NCBI RefSeq assembly: GCF_001484605.1
Contig: NZ_CP013747.1
Span: forward strand, 2,418,001-2,482,000
Direction of reading: 5' to 3'
Source: Pseudarthrobacter sulfonivorans
Lineage (GTDB): Bacteria; Actinomycetota; Actinomycetes; Actinomycetales; Micrococcaceae
DNA length: 64,000 nt
Shown: piece after piece, positions 37,451 to 45,797 of the stretch
Numbering within the stretch: position 1 is the stretch's first letter
Layout: every line of letters starts with the position of its first letter
Translations under genes and position numbers: made by a program
Notes under the pieces: generated by a model
The model's input: the letters and a program-made list of their open reading frames with translations, nothing else
Told to the model about the DNA's origin: nothing
Database searches by the model: none

Positions 37451-39136
37451 TCAGAGGCCGAGTTCCTCAAGGACGGGCAGTTTTTCCCGTACCCAGGCCT
37501 TGGCTTCGGTGGCGCTGGGCGCGGACAGCGCCAGCTTGGCCAGCTGCTGCGCCTCGGCCAGCGTAACGGTCTTCAGCACCGCGGCCACGGCGGCCAGGGA
37601 CCGCGCGGTCATGGACAGCGTGTTGACGCCAAGCCCGGTAAGTACGACGGCGAGGGCCGGGTCAGCGGCCGCCTCACCGCAGACGCCCACGGGTTTGTTG
37701 TGGCCTTCCGCGCGGGAGCCTTCCACGGTCAATCCCACCAGGCGCAGCACGGCGGGCTGCCAGGGTGTGTTCAGTCCTGCCAGCGGGCCGAGTTGGCGGT
37801 CGGCCGCCATGGCGTACTGCGTGAGGTCGTTGGTACCCAGGCTCGCGAAACCCACCTCGCGCAGGATGGCCTCGGCGGTGAGTGCGGCGGAGGGGACTTC
37901 AACCATCACGCCGGGCGTATTGATGCCGGCGTCGGTGCACATAGAGGCGAAGCGGGCCGCCTCTTCCGCCGTCGAGATCATTGGGGCCATGACCCACACG
38001 TCCGCTTCGGACTGCTTCTCGGCCAGGGCGATGGCTTCCAGCTGGCGGTCCAGCACGCCCGGTGTGGTGAAGTCCGTGCGGTAGCCGCGGACGCCCAGGG
38101 CAGGGTTGGGCTCCGTGGAGTCGGTCAGGAACGGAAGCGGCTTGTCGGCGCCGGCGTCGAGCGTACGCAGAACCACTTTTTTGCCCGGGAAGGCATCAAA
38201 CACGCTCTTGTACGCGGCTGCCTGCTCTTCCACGGAGGGTTCGGTATCGCGTTCCAGGAAGCAGAATTCGGTGCGGAAAAGGCCCACGCCCTGGGCGCCC
38301 AGCTTGGCGGCCGCCTCGGCGTCCTTGCCGCCGCCCACGTTGGCGAGGAGCGGCACCAGGTGGCCGTCCGCCGTCGTGCCCGTGCCACTGAACTCGGCCA
38401 GCAGGGAAGCTGTGGCCGCCCATGCATCCGCTGCGGCACGCAGCGAGCCATCGGGATCGGCGGTGATGCTGCCTGCGGCGCCGTCAACATAGACTTCCGT
38501 GCCGTCAGGGAGTTCGTCCACTCCGATAGCAGCCACGACGGCCGGCAGGCCAAGCGAACGCGCAATGATGGCGGTGTGGGACTGTGGGCCGCCGCCGGCT
38601 GTTACGAGTGCCAGGACCTTGTTCGGGTCCAGGGTTGCGGTGTCGGCCGGTGCCAGGTCCTCGGCAACCAGGATGAAGGGCGTGCTGGAGGTGGGGATGC
38701 CGGGCGCAGGGACGCCGCGGAGTTCCGCCACGATCCGGGCGCGGACGTCCAGGACGTCGGTGGCGCGTTCGGCCATGTAGCCGCCAAGGTTATGGAGCAT
38801 CTCCGCGACGGAGGAACCGGATTCCCAGATGGCGCGCTCGCTCGAGAGACCGCGGGCAATGAGCTTGGCCGCGCCCTTGATCAGCATGGTGTCCTTGGCC
38901 ATCAGCGCTGTGGCCTCCAGGACGGCCTTGCCATCTCCGGTGGCGTGCGCGGCCCGGGCCTTAAGTTCGTCGTGGACGGACTGAGAGGCTGCCTTGAGCC
39001 CGGCCGTGGCTTCTTCGGCGGACGTACCGCCGGCCAGCTGCTCACCTGCAGGGGGTTCGCTGATCGGTTTGGGCATCTGCCGGACGGTTCCGATGATGCG
39101 GCCGGGGCTGACGCCAACTCCTGGGAAGGTCTGCAC
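37451..39136 (-). CDS. ptsI: Phosphoenolpyruvate-protein phosphotransferase (enzyme I)
   Basis: First PTS enzyme: takes phosphate from PEP on His187 (GGGPQSHTAIIAR) and passes it to HPr. The C-terminal PEP-binding barrel shows GVGLFRTEFCFLERDTEPS, LRTLDAGADKPLPF and the signature LGTNDLTQYAMAADR, ending with the cysteine loop KPVGVCGEAA. 561 residues, full length. GTG start at 39136 with GAGGA 7-11 bases upstream. Transcribed away from the mannitol operon and together with ptsH. Confidence 0.96.
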   Translation of the reverse strand: MQTFPGVGVSPGRIIGTVRQMPKPISEPPAGEQLAGGTSAEEATAGLKAASQSVHDELKARAAHATGDGKAVLEATALMAKDTMLIKGAAKLIARGLSSERAIWESGSSVAEMLHNLGGYMAERATDVLDVRARIVAELRGVPAPGIPTSSTPFILVAEDLAPADTATLDPNKVLALVTAGGGPQSHTAIIARSLGLPAVVAAIGVDELPDGTEVYVDGAAGSITADPDGSLRAAADAWAATASLLAEFSGTGTTADGHLVPLLANVGGGKDAEAAAKLGAQGVGLFRTEFCFLERDTEPSVEEQAAAYKSVFDAFPGKKVVLRTLDAGADKPLPFLTDSTEPNPALGVRGYRTDFTTPGVLDRQLEAIALAEKQSEADVWVMAPMISTAEEAARFASMCTDAGINTPGVMVEVPSAALTAEAILREVGFASLGTNDLTQYAMAADRQLGPLAGLNTPWQPAVLRLVGLTVEGSRAEGHNKPVGVCGEAAADPALAVVLTGLGVNTLSMTARSLAAVAAVLKTVTLAEAQQLAKLALSAPSATEAKAWVREKLPVLEELGL

Positions 39137-39263
39137 TGAAGGTCCTCATTCTCTGCCGGTAGCCAGGCCCGCCTAGGTTATCCCGGCGCCATGCCGGGGC
39201 CGCCGCGACCACTATGTGCGAGGGCGGAAACGTGCCTGAAAAAATTGTATGTGATTCAGTTCA

Positions 39264-39278
39264 TATAGCAATGCTATA
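39264..39278. promoter_or_regulatory. Operator-like palindrome upstream of the TetR-mtlA-mtlD operon
   Basis: TATAGCAATGCTATA is a perfect 15-bp dyad with 6-bp arms, 18 bp before the TetR ATG and in the same gap as the ptsI promoter. No such site occurs between the TetR gene and mtlA, which suggests the whole operon is controlled from here. Confidence 0.6.
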
Positions 39279-39296
39279 GGTGATAGGGTAGCGGCT

Positions 39297-40025
39297 ATGA
39301 GTTTGGATGGCCAGCTTCCCCCCAAAATGCGTCTGTTGCGTGCAGCGGCCGAATTGCTGGCAAAGTCCGCGGGAGCATCCGTCTCCACCCGCCAGATCAC
39401 GCAGCTGGCAGGGGTTACGGCGCCCACGCTGTACCACCACTTCGGTGACAAGGAAGGTCTCTTCGACGCCGTCGTCGCCGCAGGTTTTGAAGAGTATGTT
39501 GCGGGCGAGAGGGACTTCGCCCCGTCCGGAAATCCGCTGGAAGATATCCGGCGGATGTGGGATAACCACGTCCAGTTCGGGCTCAAGCAGCCGGAACTGT
39601 ACCTGGTGATGTTCGGCAATATCCGCCCGGAAAGCCGCCCCGCCATCGTTGCCGATGCCGAGGCGCTCATGGAGGAGATGCTGAACAAGGCAGCGGCAGC
39701 GGGCCAGCTGAACGTCCAGCCGCGCGAAGCAGCCAGGTCCATCCTGGCCGCCAACGTGGGTGTGACCCTGATGCTGATTGCGGAACCCGCCGCCGAACGG
39801 AACCTTGAACTGTCCACCATGACCCGGGACGCCATGATCTTTGCGGTGTCTGCGGCACAGGCCGAAGGGGCAGCCCCGGAAGACTCCGGCAAGTCCTCGG
39901 TGGTGGTGGCTGCGATTGCCCTGAATGCCGCACTTCAGGCTTCGCACTCAGACCAGCTTTCAAGCTCGGAACTCAAACTTTTCCTCGAATGGCTTCACCG
40001 AATCTCCACCAACACGTCGTCGTAA
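39297..40025 (+). CDS. TetR family regulator of the mannitol operon (predicted)
   Basis: 242 residues. N-terminal HTH at about residues 11-58: RLLRAAAELLAKSAGASVSTRQITQLAGVTAPTLYHHFGDKEGLFDAVV. The C-terminal ligand domain is long and ends in a Ser/Ala-rich segment. It lies 49 bp upstream of mtlA in the same direction. A TetR protein in place of the usual MtlR suggests lineage-specific control, and the palindrome 18 bp upstream of its own start suggests autoregulation. The ligand is unknown. Confidence 0.88.
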   Translation: MSLDGQLPPKMRLLRAAAELLAKSAGASVSTRQITQLAGVTAPTLYHHFGDKEGLFDAVVAAGFEEYVAGERDFAPSGNPLEDIRRMWDNHVQFGLKQPELYLVMFGNIRPESRPAIVADAEALMEEMLNKAAAAGQLNVQPREAARSILAANVGVTLMLIAEPAAERNLELSTMTRDAMIFAVSAAQAEGAAPEDSGKSSVVVAAIALNAALQASHSDQLSSSELKLFLEWLHRISTNTSS

Positions 40026-40074
40026 GTATCGGACCCATCCTGCGCTGCAGCAGGAATGACGGTTAGGAAAGCAC

Positions 40075-42138
40075 ATGGCAACAGAGACAGTTGCGAAACC
40101 CCGCACCAGCCTGCGGGTTCACGTCCAGAAGTTCGGGACGTTCCTGTCCGGCATGATCATGCCCAACATCGGCGCGTTCATCGCGTGGGGCCTCATCACG
40201 GCCCTCTTCATTGAGAAGGGCTGGATCCCGGTCCCTGCCTTGGGCGGCTTCGGCACCAACGCCGAGGGAGTGCCCAATGTGGGCCTCGTTGGCCCCATGA
40301 TCACATACCTGCTGCCGCTGCTGATCGCCTACACCGGCGGCCGGATGGTCTACGACGTCCGAGGCGGCGTGGTGGGAGCCATCGGCACTATGGGCGTCAT
40401 TGTGGGCGCCGGCATCCCGATGTTCATCGGCGCCATGATCATGGGCCCCCTCGGCGGCTGGACCATGAAGAAGATCGACCTCCTGTGGGAGGGCAAGATC
40501 CGCCCCGGCTTCGAGATGCTGGTCAACAACTTCTCGGCCGGTATCTGGGGCGCGCTGCTGGCGATGCTGGGCTTCTACGGCATCTCGCCGCTGGTCCAGG
40601 CCTTCAGCACGGCCGCCGGCAACGTGGTCCAGTTCCTGGTCAACAATGGCCTGCTGCCGCTCACCAGCATTTTCATCGAGCCCGCCAAGGTGCTGTTCCT
40701 GAACAACGCCATCAACCACGGCGTGCTGACCCCGCTGGGCATCCAGCAGTCGCTGGAGCAGGGCAAGTCCATCCTGTTCCTGCTTGAAGCCAACCCCGGC
40801 CCCGGCATGGGCATCCTGCTCGCGTACATGTTCTTCGGGAAGGGCCTGGCCAAGGGTTCGGCCTCCGGCGCAGCGATCATCCACTTCTTCGGCGGCATCC
40901 ACGAAATCTACTTCCCGTACGTCCTGATGCGCCCGCTGCTGATCCTGGCCGCGATCGCCGGCGGCATGACGGGTATCGCCACCCTGGCCATCACCGGCTC
41001 CGGCCTCGTTGCGCCGGCGGCGCCTGGTTCAATCATCGCCGTGCTCGCCCAGACGTCCCGTGACAGCTACGTCGGGGTGATCCTCGCGGTGGTGCTCGCC
41101 ACCTCGGTTTCGTTCCTGGTGGCCTCGGTGATCCTGAAAACCACCAAGCACAGCGACGAGGTGGACCTGAGCGATGCCACGTCCAAGATGGAAGCGATGA
41201 AGGGCAAAAAGAGCTCCGTCTCCTCGGTGCTGACCGGCGCCGGTGCAGGCGTGGGCACGGCTGTCCTGGCCGGCCCCATCAAGAACATCGTGTTCGCCTG
41301 CGACGCCGGCATGGGCTCCAGTGCCATGGGCGCCTCGGTGCTGCGGAACAAGATCAAGGCTGCCGGCTTCCCGGACGTCAAGGTCACCAATGCGGCGATC
41401 GCCAACCTCAGTGACACCTACGACGTGGTGATCACGCACCAGGACCTGACCGAACGCGCCAAGCCCGTCACGTCCAGCGCCGCGCACTTCTCGGTGGATA
41501 ACTTCATGAACAGCCCGCGGTACGACGAGATTGTGGAACTGGTCAAGGAGCACAACACCGAAGGCGCAACGCCCGACGCCGGTGCTGCCGCCGCCGGTGC
41601 TGCCGGCACCGCAGCTGGCGCCGGCCACGGCGCGCACGTTGCCAGTGCCCCGGTGAATGCGGCACCCGCCGCTGGCAACGGTACGGCACCCACCGCCGTC
41701 GCGCCGTCGGACATCCTCGTGGCCGACAGCGTCATCCTCAACGGCACCGCCACCACCCGTGACGCGGCCATCGACGAAGCAGGCCAGCTTCTCCTGGCCC
41801 GCGGCGCCGTGGACGAGGGCTACCTCGCGGCCATGCACGAGCGCGAGGAATCCGTATCCACGTACATGGGCAGCTTCCTGGCCATCCCGCACGGCACCAA
41901 CGCCGCAAAGGACCACATCCTGAAGTCCGCGGTGTCCGTGATCCGCTACCCGGACGGCATCGACTGGAACGGTAAGCAGGTCAAGTTTGTGGTGGGCGTG
42001 GCCGGCATCAACAACGAACACCTCCACATCCTGTCCTCCATCGCGAAGGTCTTCACCGACAAGGCCCAGGTGGCGCAGCTGGAAGCGGCCACGTCCGTTG
42101 AGGAAGTCCTGGAGCTGTTCGGAAAGGTGAACGCATAG
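40075..42138 (+). CDS. mtlA: PTS mannitol transporter EIICBA
   Basis: Membrane permease that imports mannitol and phosphorylates it to mannitol-1-phosphate. 687 residues with domain order C-B-A: EIIC membrane domain to about residue 350 (GGIHEIYFPYVLMRPLLILAA is its signature loop), EIIB with phosphocysteine Cys409 in VFACDAGMGSSAMGA, an Ala/Gly/Pro-rich linker around 500-540, and EIIA with phosphohistidine His606 in GSFLAIPHGT. It overlaps mtlD by one base. Phosphate comes from HPr encoded 2.7 kb away. Confidence 0.96.
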   Translation: MATETVAKPRTSLRVHVQKFGTFLSGMIMPNIGAFIAWGLITALFIEKGWIPVPALGGFGTNAEGVPNVGLVGPMITYLLPLLIAYTGGRMVYDVRGGVVGAIGTMGVIVGAGIPMFIGAMIMGPLGGWTMKKIDLLWEGKIRPGFEMLVNNFSAGIWGALLAMLGFYGISPLVQAFSTAAGNVVQFLVNNGLLPLTSIFIEPAKVLFLNNAINHGVLTPLGIQQSLEQGKSILFLLEANPGPGMGILLAYMFFGKGLAKGSASGAAIIHFFGGIHEIYFPYVLMRPLLILAAIAGGMTGIATLAITGSGLVAPAAPGSIIAVLAQTSRDSYVGVILAVVLATSVSFLVASVILKTTKHSDEVDLSDATSKMEAMKGKKSSVSSVLTGAGAGVGTAVLAGPIKNIVFACDAGMGSSAMGASVLRNKIKAAGFPDVKVTNAAIANLSDTYDVVITHQDLTERAKPVTSSAAHFSVDNFMNSPRYDEIVELVKEHNTEGATPDAGAAAAGAAGTAAGAGHGAHVASAPVNAAPAAGNGTAPTAVAPSDILVADSVILNGTATTRDAAIDEAGQLLLARGAVDEGYLAAMHEREESVSTYMGSFLAIPHGTNAAKDHILKSAVSVIRYPDGIDWNGKQVKFVVGVAGINNEHLHILSSIAKVFTDKAQVAQLEAATSVEEVLELFGKVNA

Positions 42139-43301
42139 TGAAGGCAGTACATTTCGGAGCCGGGAACATCGGCCGCGGCTTTGTGGGGCTGCTGCTGCAC
42201 CAGGCCGGTTATGAGGTGGTCTTCGCGGATGTCGCGGACGCACTCATCGACCAGCTCGCGGCAGCAGACAGCTACAACGTCCACGAGGTGGGGGAGAACC
42301 CCATCGTCCGGACGGTGGACAACTTCCGCGCACTGAACTCCGGCACGCAGGAAGCGGCGCTGGTGCGGGAAATCGCGACGGCGGACATTGTCACCACAGC
42401 CGTGGGGCCGCACATCTTGAAGTTCGTGGCCCCCGCCATCACCAAGGGCATCGCGGCGCGGGCTGCCGGGCTGGCGCCGCTGCAGGTCATGGCCTGCGAG
42501 AACGCCATTAACGCCACGGACATCCTGCGGGCCGAAGTCGCCGCCCTTTGGGACGACGCCGCCGGCTCCCTGGACGACGCGGCGGTGTTTGCGAACACCG
42601 CCGTGGACCGGATTGTGCCCAACCAGGCGCCGGGCCAGGGCCTGGACGTCACGGTGGAGACGTTCTACGAGTGGGTCATCGACCGGACAGCGTTTGGCGA
42701 TGCGGCCCCGGTCATCCCAGGCGCAACCTTCGTGGACGAGCTCTCGCCCTACATCGAGCGGAAGCTCTTCACCGTGAATACGGGGCACGCCTCCGCTGCG
42801 TACTTCGGCTTTGAGGCCGGGCTGGAAAAGATCTCCGAGGCCATGGCCGACCAGGACGTGGCGGAAGACGTCCGCGCGGTCCTCGAGGAAACCAAGCAGC
42901 TCCTTGTGGCCAAGCACGGCTTCAACAACGATGAGCAGGAGGCCTACGTCCAGAAGATCCTGGTCCGGTTCTCCAACCCACATCTGCCGGACACCGTGAA
43001 CCGGGTGGGCCGCGCCCCGATGCGCAAGCTCAGCCGGCACGAACGGTTCATCGGCCCGGCTGCCGAACTGGCCGAACGCGGGATCGTGCCGGAGGCGCTC
43101 CTGGGTGCCATCGCCGCTGCCCTGCGCTTCACCGACCCCGCCGACGCCGAGGCCACCGAGCTCGCGCAGATCCTGGCGGCATCATCGGCGGCTGACGCCA
43201 CGGCCAAGATCACCGGGCTGGCGCCGGAGCACCCGCTGTTCGCGGCGGTGTCCACGCTGGTGGAGGAACGCCAGGCGGAAGGGGCGAAGGCCCCGGCCTG
43301 A
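42138..43301 (+). CDS. mtlD: Mannitol-1-phosphate 5-dehydrogenase
   Basis: Oxidises mannitol-1-phosphate with NAD to fructose-6-phosphate. The N-terminal HFGAGNIGRGFVG is the NAD motif. The polyol dehydrogenase region includes ACENAINATDIL, FANTAVDRIVPNQ and the lysine segment ERKLFTVNTGHASAAYFG. 387 residues. GTG start overlaps the mtlA stop (TAGTG). Last gene of the operon; the composite repeat follows at once. Confidence 0.96.
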   Translation: MKAVHFGAGNIGRGFVGLLLHQAGYEVVFADVADALIDQLAAADSYNVHEVGENPIVRTVDNFRALNSGTQEAALVREIATADIVTTAVGPHILKFVAPAITKGIAARAAGLAPLQVMACENAINATDILRAEVAALWDDAAGSLDDAAVFANTAVDRIVPNQAPGQGLDVTVETFYEWVIDRTAFGDAAPVIPGATFVDELSPYIERKLFTVNTGHASAAYFGFEAGLEKISEAMADQDVAEDVRAVLEETKQLLVAKHGFNNDEQEAYVQKILVRFSNPHLPDTVNRVGRAPMRKLSRHERFIGPAAELAERGIVPEALLGAIAAALRFTDPADAEATELAQILAASSAADATAKITGLAPEHPLFAAVSTLVEERQAEGAKAPA

Positions 43302-43436
43302 CCCTCTCTCACTTCCTGCGGGTTTTCCCGGAACCCTCTCTCACTTCCTGCGGGTTTTTGGCCAACGCTCTCTCACCTGTGAACTGCATGGATGAGCGAG
43401 CGTTGGCGTTTTAAGGCACCGAAAGTGAGAGAGGGT
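43301..43436. repeat. Composite 32-bp-period repeat (copy B) after mtlD
   Basis: Direct units ACCCTCTCTCACTTCCTGCG at 43301 and 43333 and a third, ACGCTCTCTCAC, at 43365, a strict 32-bp period. The third unit pairs with TGAGCGAGCGTT (43393-43404) as an inner hairpin. GTGAGAGAGGGT (43425-43436) pairs with the first or second unit as an outer stem. Same plan as copy A at 28607. It overlaps the mtlD stop and likely terminates the mannitol operon. Confidence 0.8.
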
Positions 43437-43478
43437 CTCGGGGGGATAGGGTCGCAAGCCTTGTGGAATGCTGGGGAG

Positions 43479-44000
43479 ATGACCACGAACCCCGGCGCCC
43501 TGACCGCCTTGCTGACTGCCGACGTCGACGGCGGGACCTTCCGCCTCAGGCACGCCGTGTCCGGGGACCTGCCTGCCATCGTGGCTCTGCTGGCCGACGA
43601 TTCCCTGGGCGCCAGCCGCGAACTGGGCCACGGGATGGAGCCCTACGAGCGGGCCTTCGAAGCGATCGACGCCGACCCCTGCCACCTGCTCGTAGTGGGG
43701 GAGTACGACCCGATGGGGGCAGCCGACGGCCCCGTCGTGGCCACCTTCCAGCTGAGTTTCCTGCCCGGCATTTCGCGGCAGGGCTCCTGGCGCTCGCAGC
43801 TTGAGGCGGTCCGCGTGGCGGGCAGCCTTCGTGGCCAGGGCCTGGGAAACCTGATGGTGGGGTGGGCCATCGACGAGTCCCGGCGCCGCGGCTGCACGCT
43901 GATGCAGCTGACCACGCACAAGACCCGGACGGCCGCCCACCGGTTCTACGAACGCCTCGGCTTTGACGCCAGCCATGAGGGCATGAAGCTCACGCTCTGA
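43479..44000 (+). CDS. GNAT family N-acetyltransferase
   Basis: 173 residues. Acetyl-CoA motif A: LEAVRVAGSLRGQGLGNLMVGWAIDESRRRGC near residues 105-135, followed by LTTHKTRTAAHRFYERLGF, the motif B region typical of small-molecule acetyltransferases. I chose the ATG at 43479. An in-frame ATG at 43392 is rejected because it lies inside the composite repeat and would translate its outer arm. The GGGGAG directly abuts the ATG, an unusually close RBS. Substrate unknown. Confidence 0.88.
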   Translation: MTTNPGALTALLTADVDGGTFRLRHAVSGDLPAIVALLADDSLGASRELGHGMEPYERAFEAIDADPCHLLVVGEYDPMGAADGPVVATFQLSFLPGISRQGSWRSQLEAVRVAGSLRGQGLGNLMVGWAIDESRRRGCTLMQLTTHKTRTAAHRFYERLGFDASHEGMKLTL

Positions 44001-44010
44001 CCCCGGGACG

Positions 44011-45450
44011 CTATGCCTTCTTGGAACCCTTGGGCACAAACAGCGTCTCGGCCTGCTCCAGGGACATGCCGTTGGTCTCCGGCACCTTGAACATCACAAA
44101 GAAGAACGACGCAGCTGCGAACAGTGCGTACATGGCGTAGGTCAGGGGCAGGGAAGCGGCAGCCATCACGGGGAAGCTGAGCGTGATAGCGAAGTTGGCC
44201 ACCCACTGCGCGGCCGCGGCCAGGCCCAGGGCGCGGGCCCGGATCCTGGACGGGAAGATCTCGCCGAGGAGCACCCAGACCAGCGGGCCCCAGGACGCGC
44301 CGAAGCTGACCACAAAGATGTTGGCCGCCACGAGGGCCACCGGACCCCAGGCGCCCGGCAGGGAGATCTCGGAGCCTGAACCGACCGCGGCGGAGAACGC
44401 CAGCGCCATGGTGCCCAGTGAGACTGCCATGCCGATGGACCCGGCCAGGAGAATGGGGCGGCGGCCGATCCGGTCCACCAGGGCGATGGCCACGAGTGTC
44501 ACCAGGATGTTGGTGATGGAGGTTGCCACCGAGATGGTGAGCGAGTCCTTCTCCTGGAAACCGACGGCCTTCCACAGCGTGGTGGAGTAGTAGAAGATCA
44601 CGTTGATGCCGACGAACTGCTGCAGGACGGAGAGGACGATGCCCACCCAGACCACTGCCTGCAGGCCGAAGGTCTTGCCGCGGAGCGAGCCTTTCTGGCC
44701 GGACAGCTTGTCCTCTTCGATGGCGTCCTGGATCTCGCGGATGTGCCGGTCGGTGTCCTCGGACGGCGCGATGGAGTCGAACACCTTGCGGGCCTCGTCT
44801 TCCTTGCCCTGGAACACCAGGAACCGCGGGGATTCCGGGAGGGTGTAAGCGATCCAGCCGTAAACCACGGCGGGAACCGCCGCGGCGAGGAACATCCAGC
44901 GCCAGGCCTCCAGGCCCAGCCAGAAGGCCTGGTCCGCCCCGCCGGCGGTGGTGGCGAAGAGCGCGTCGGACAGGAGTGCGGCGAAGATACCGGTGGTGAT
45001 GGCCAGCTGCTGCAGCGACGCCAGCCGGCCACGGACCTGCCGCGGGGAAATCTCGGATATGTAGGCCGGTGCGATCACCGAGGCCAGGCCGATGCCCAGG
45101 CCGCCCACCAGGCGCCAGAAGATCAGGTCCCAGACGCCGAAGGCGAAGCCGGTTCCGATGGCGCTGACCAGGAACAGCAGCGCGCCGAGCTTCATGGCGG
45201 GGATGCGGCCGTAGCGGTCGGCGACTTTGCCGGCGAGGAACGCGCCTGCCGCGCAGCCCAGCAGGGCGATGGCCACGGCGAAGCCGGTGACGGCCTCGGA
45301 GAGCGCGAACTCGTCCTTGATGGCGTCCACTGCACCGTTCACCACGGAGGAGTCGAAGCCGAACAGGAATCCGCCCACCGCGCCTGCGAGTGCCAGCCAG
45401 ATCACCCGCTGCGGGATCTTGGCGGTGGTCTGCTCCTTGGCGGTGGGCAT
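44011..45450 (-). CDS. MFS sugar porter family transporter
   Basis: 479 residues, 12 predicted membrane segments, of the sugar porter (SP) branch of MFS symporters. Signatures: GFLFGFDSSVVNGA in TM1, GKVADRYGRIPAM after TM2, PAYISEISPRQVRGRL, PESPRFLVFQGK before the central loop, QQFVGINVIFYYS in TM7 and the terminal VPETNGMSLEQAE. Likely imports a sugar or cyclitol with protons. Its stop is 10 bp from the end of the convergent GNAT gene. Confidence 0.93.
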   Translation of the reverse strand: MPTAKEQTTAKIPQRVIWLALAGAVGGFLFGFDSSVVNGAVDAIKDEFALSEAVTGFAVAIALLGCAAGAFLAGKVADRYGRIPAMKLGALLFLVSAIGTGFAFGVWDLIFWRLVGGLGIGLASVIAPAYISEISPRQVRGRLASLQQLAITTGIFAALLSDALFATTAGGADQAFWLGLEAWRWMFLAAAVPAVVYGWIAYTLPESPRFLVFQGKEDEARKVFDSIAPSEDTDRHIREIQDAIEEDKLSGQKGSLRGKTFGLQAVVWVGIVLSVLQQFVGINVIFYYSTTLWKAVGFQEKDSLTISVATSITNILVTLVAIALVDRIGRRPILLAGSIGMAVSLGTMALAFSAAVGSGSEISLPGAWGPVALVAANIFVVSFGASWGPLVWVLLGEIFPSRIRARALGLAAAAQWVANFAITLSFPVMAAASLPLTYAMYALFAAASFFFVMFKVPETNGMSLEQAETLFVPKGSKKA

Positions 45451-45598
45451 GCTGCTCCCTGGGTTTGGGGGTCGGGTGGATGCGGTGCGGACGTCGTCGG
45501 CTGCGGTACCGGCTCACAGGCCGGCGCACACGCGCTAAACAGTGTGGCACGTCACCGCCCGCCGTTCCACTTGCGACTTGTACCCTCCGAAACAGAAA

Positions 45599-45632
45599 GA
45601 CGACGACGGCGGGGTGTTCCGCCGTCGTCGTC
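45599..45632. terminator. Strong 14-bp hairpin in the 347-bp gap between two MFS genes
   Basis: GACGACGACGGCGG (45599-45612) and CCGCCGTCGTCGTC (45619-45632) pair perfectly around a 6-nt loop. It lies in a gene-free stretch (45451-45797) together with the hairpin at 45732-45760; the remainder, 45451-45598, would hold the promoter of the sugar porter. Confidence 0.65.
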
Positions 45633-45731
45633 CGCCACCTCCGTAAGGGGGTCCGGTGCGCCCGCGCGTCACGCAGGGCACGCTTTTGGGCCGGTCGGCA
45701 CGGAAAAGCCCGGGATTCCGCGGAACGACAG

Positions 45732-45760
45732 CGGCAGGCAGTCCAAAAGACTGCCTGCCG
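45732..45760 (-). terminator. Terminator hairpin after the DHA2 transporter gene
   Basis: CGGCAGGCAGTC (45732-45743) and GACTGCCTGCCG (45749-45760), a perfect 12-bp stem with a CAAAA loop, 38 bp past the stop codon on the minus strand. Confidence 0.78.
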
Positions 45761-45797
45761 TGACAGGTTGCCGCGCGAGTGCGGAGAATCTAGCGGC

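Noticed and set aside
43301..43436. CRISPR array
   Set aside because: The 32-bp period is due to contiguous near-identical units with no unique spacers, and inverted copies follow; no cas gene is present.
43392..43478. Longer N-terminus for the GNAT protein (ATG at 43392)
   Set aside because: The segment lies inside the composite repeat and encodes its outer arm; the family domain begins only after the ATG at 43479.
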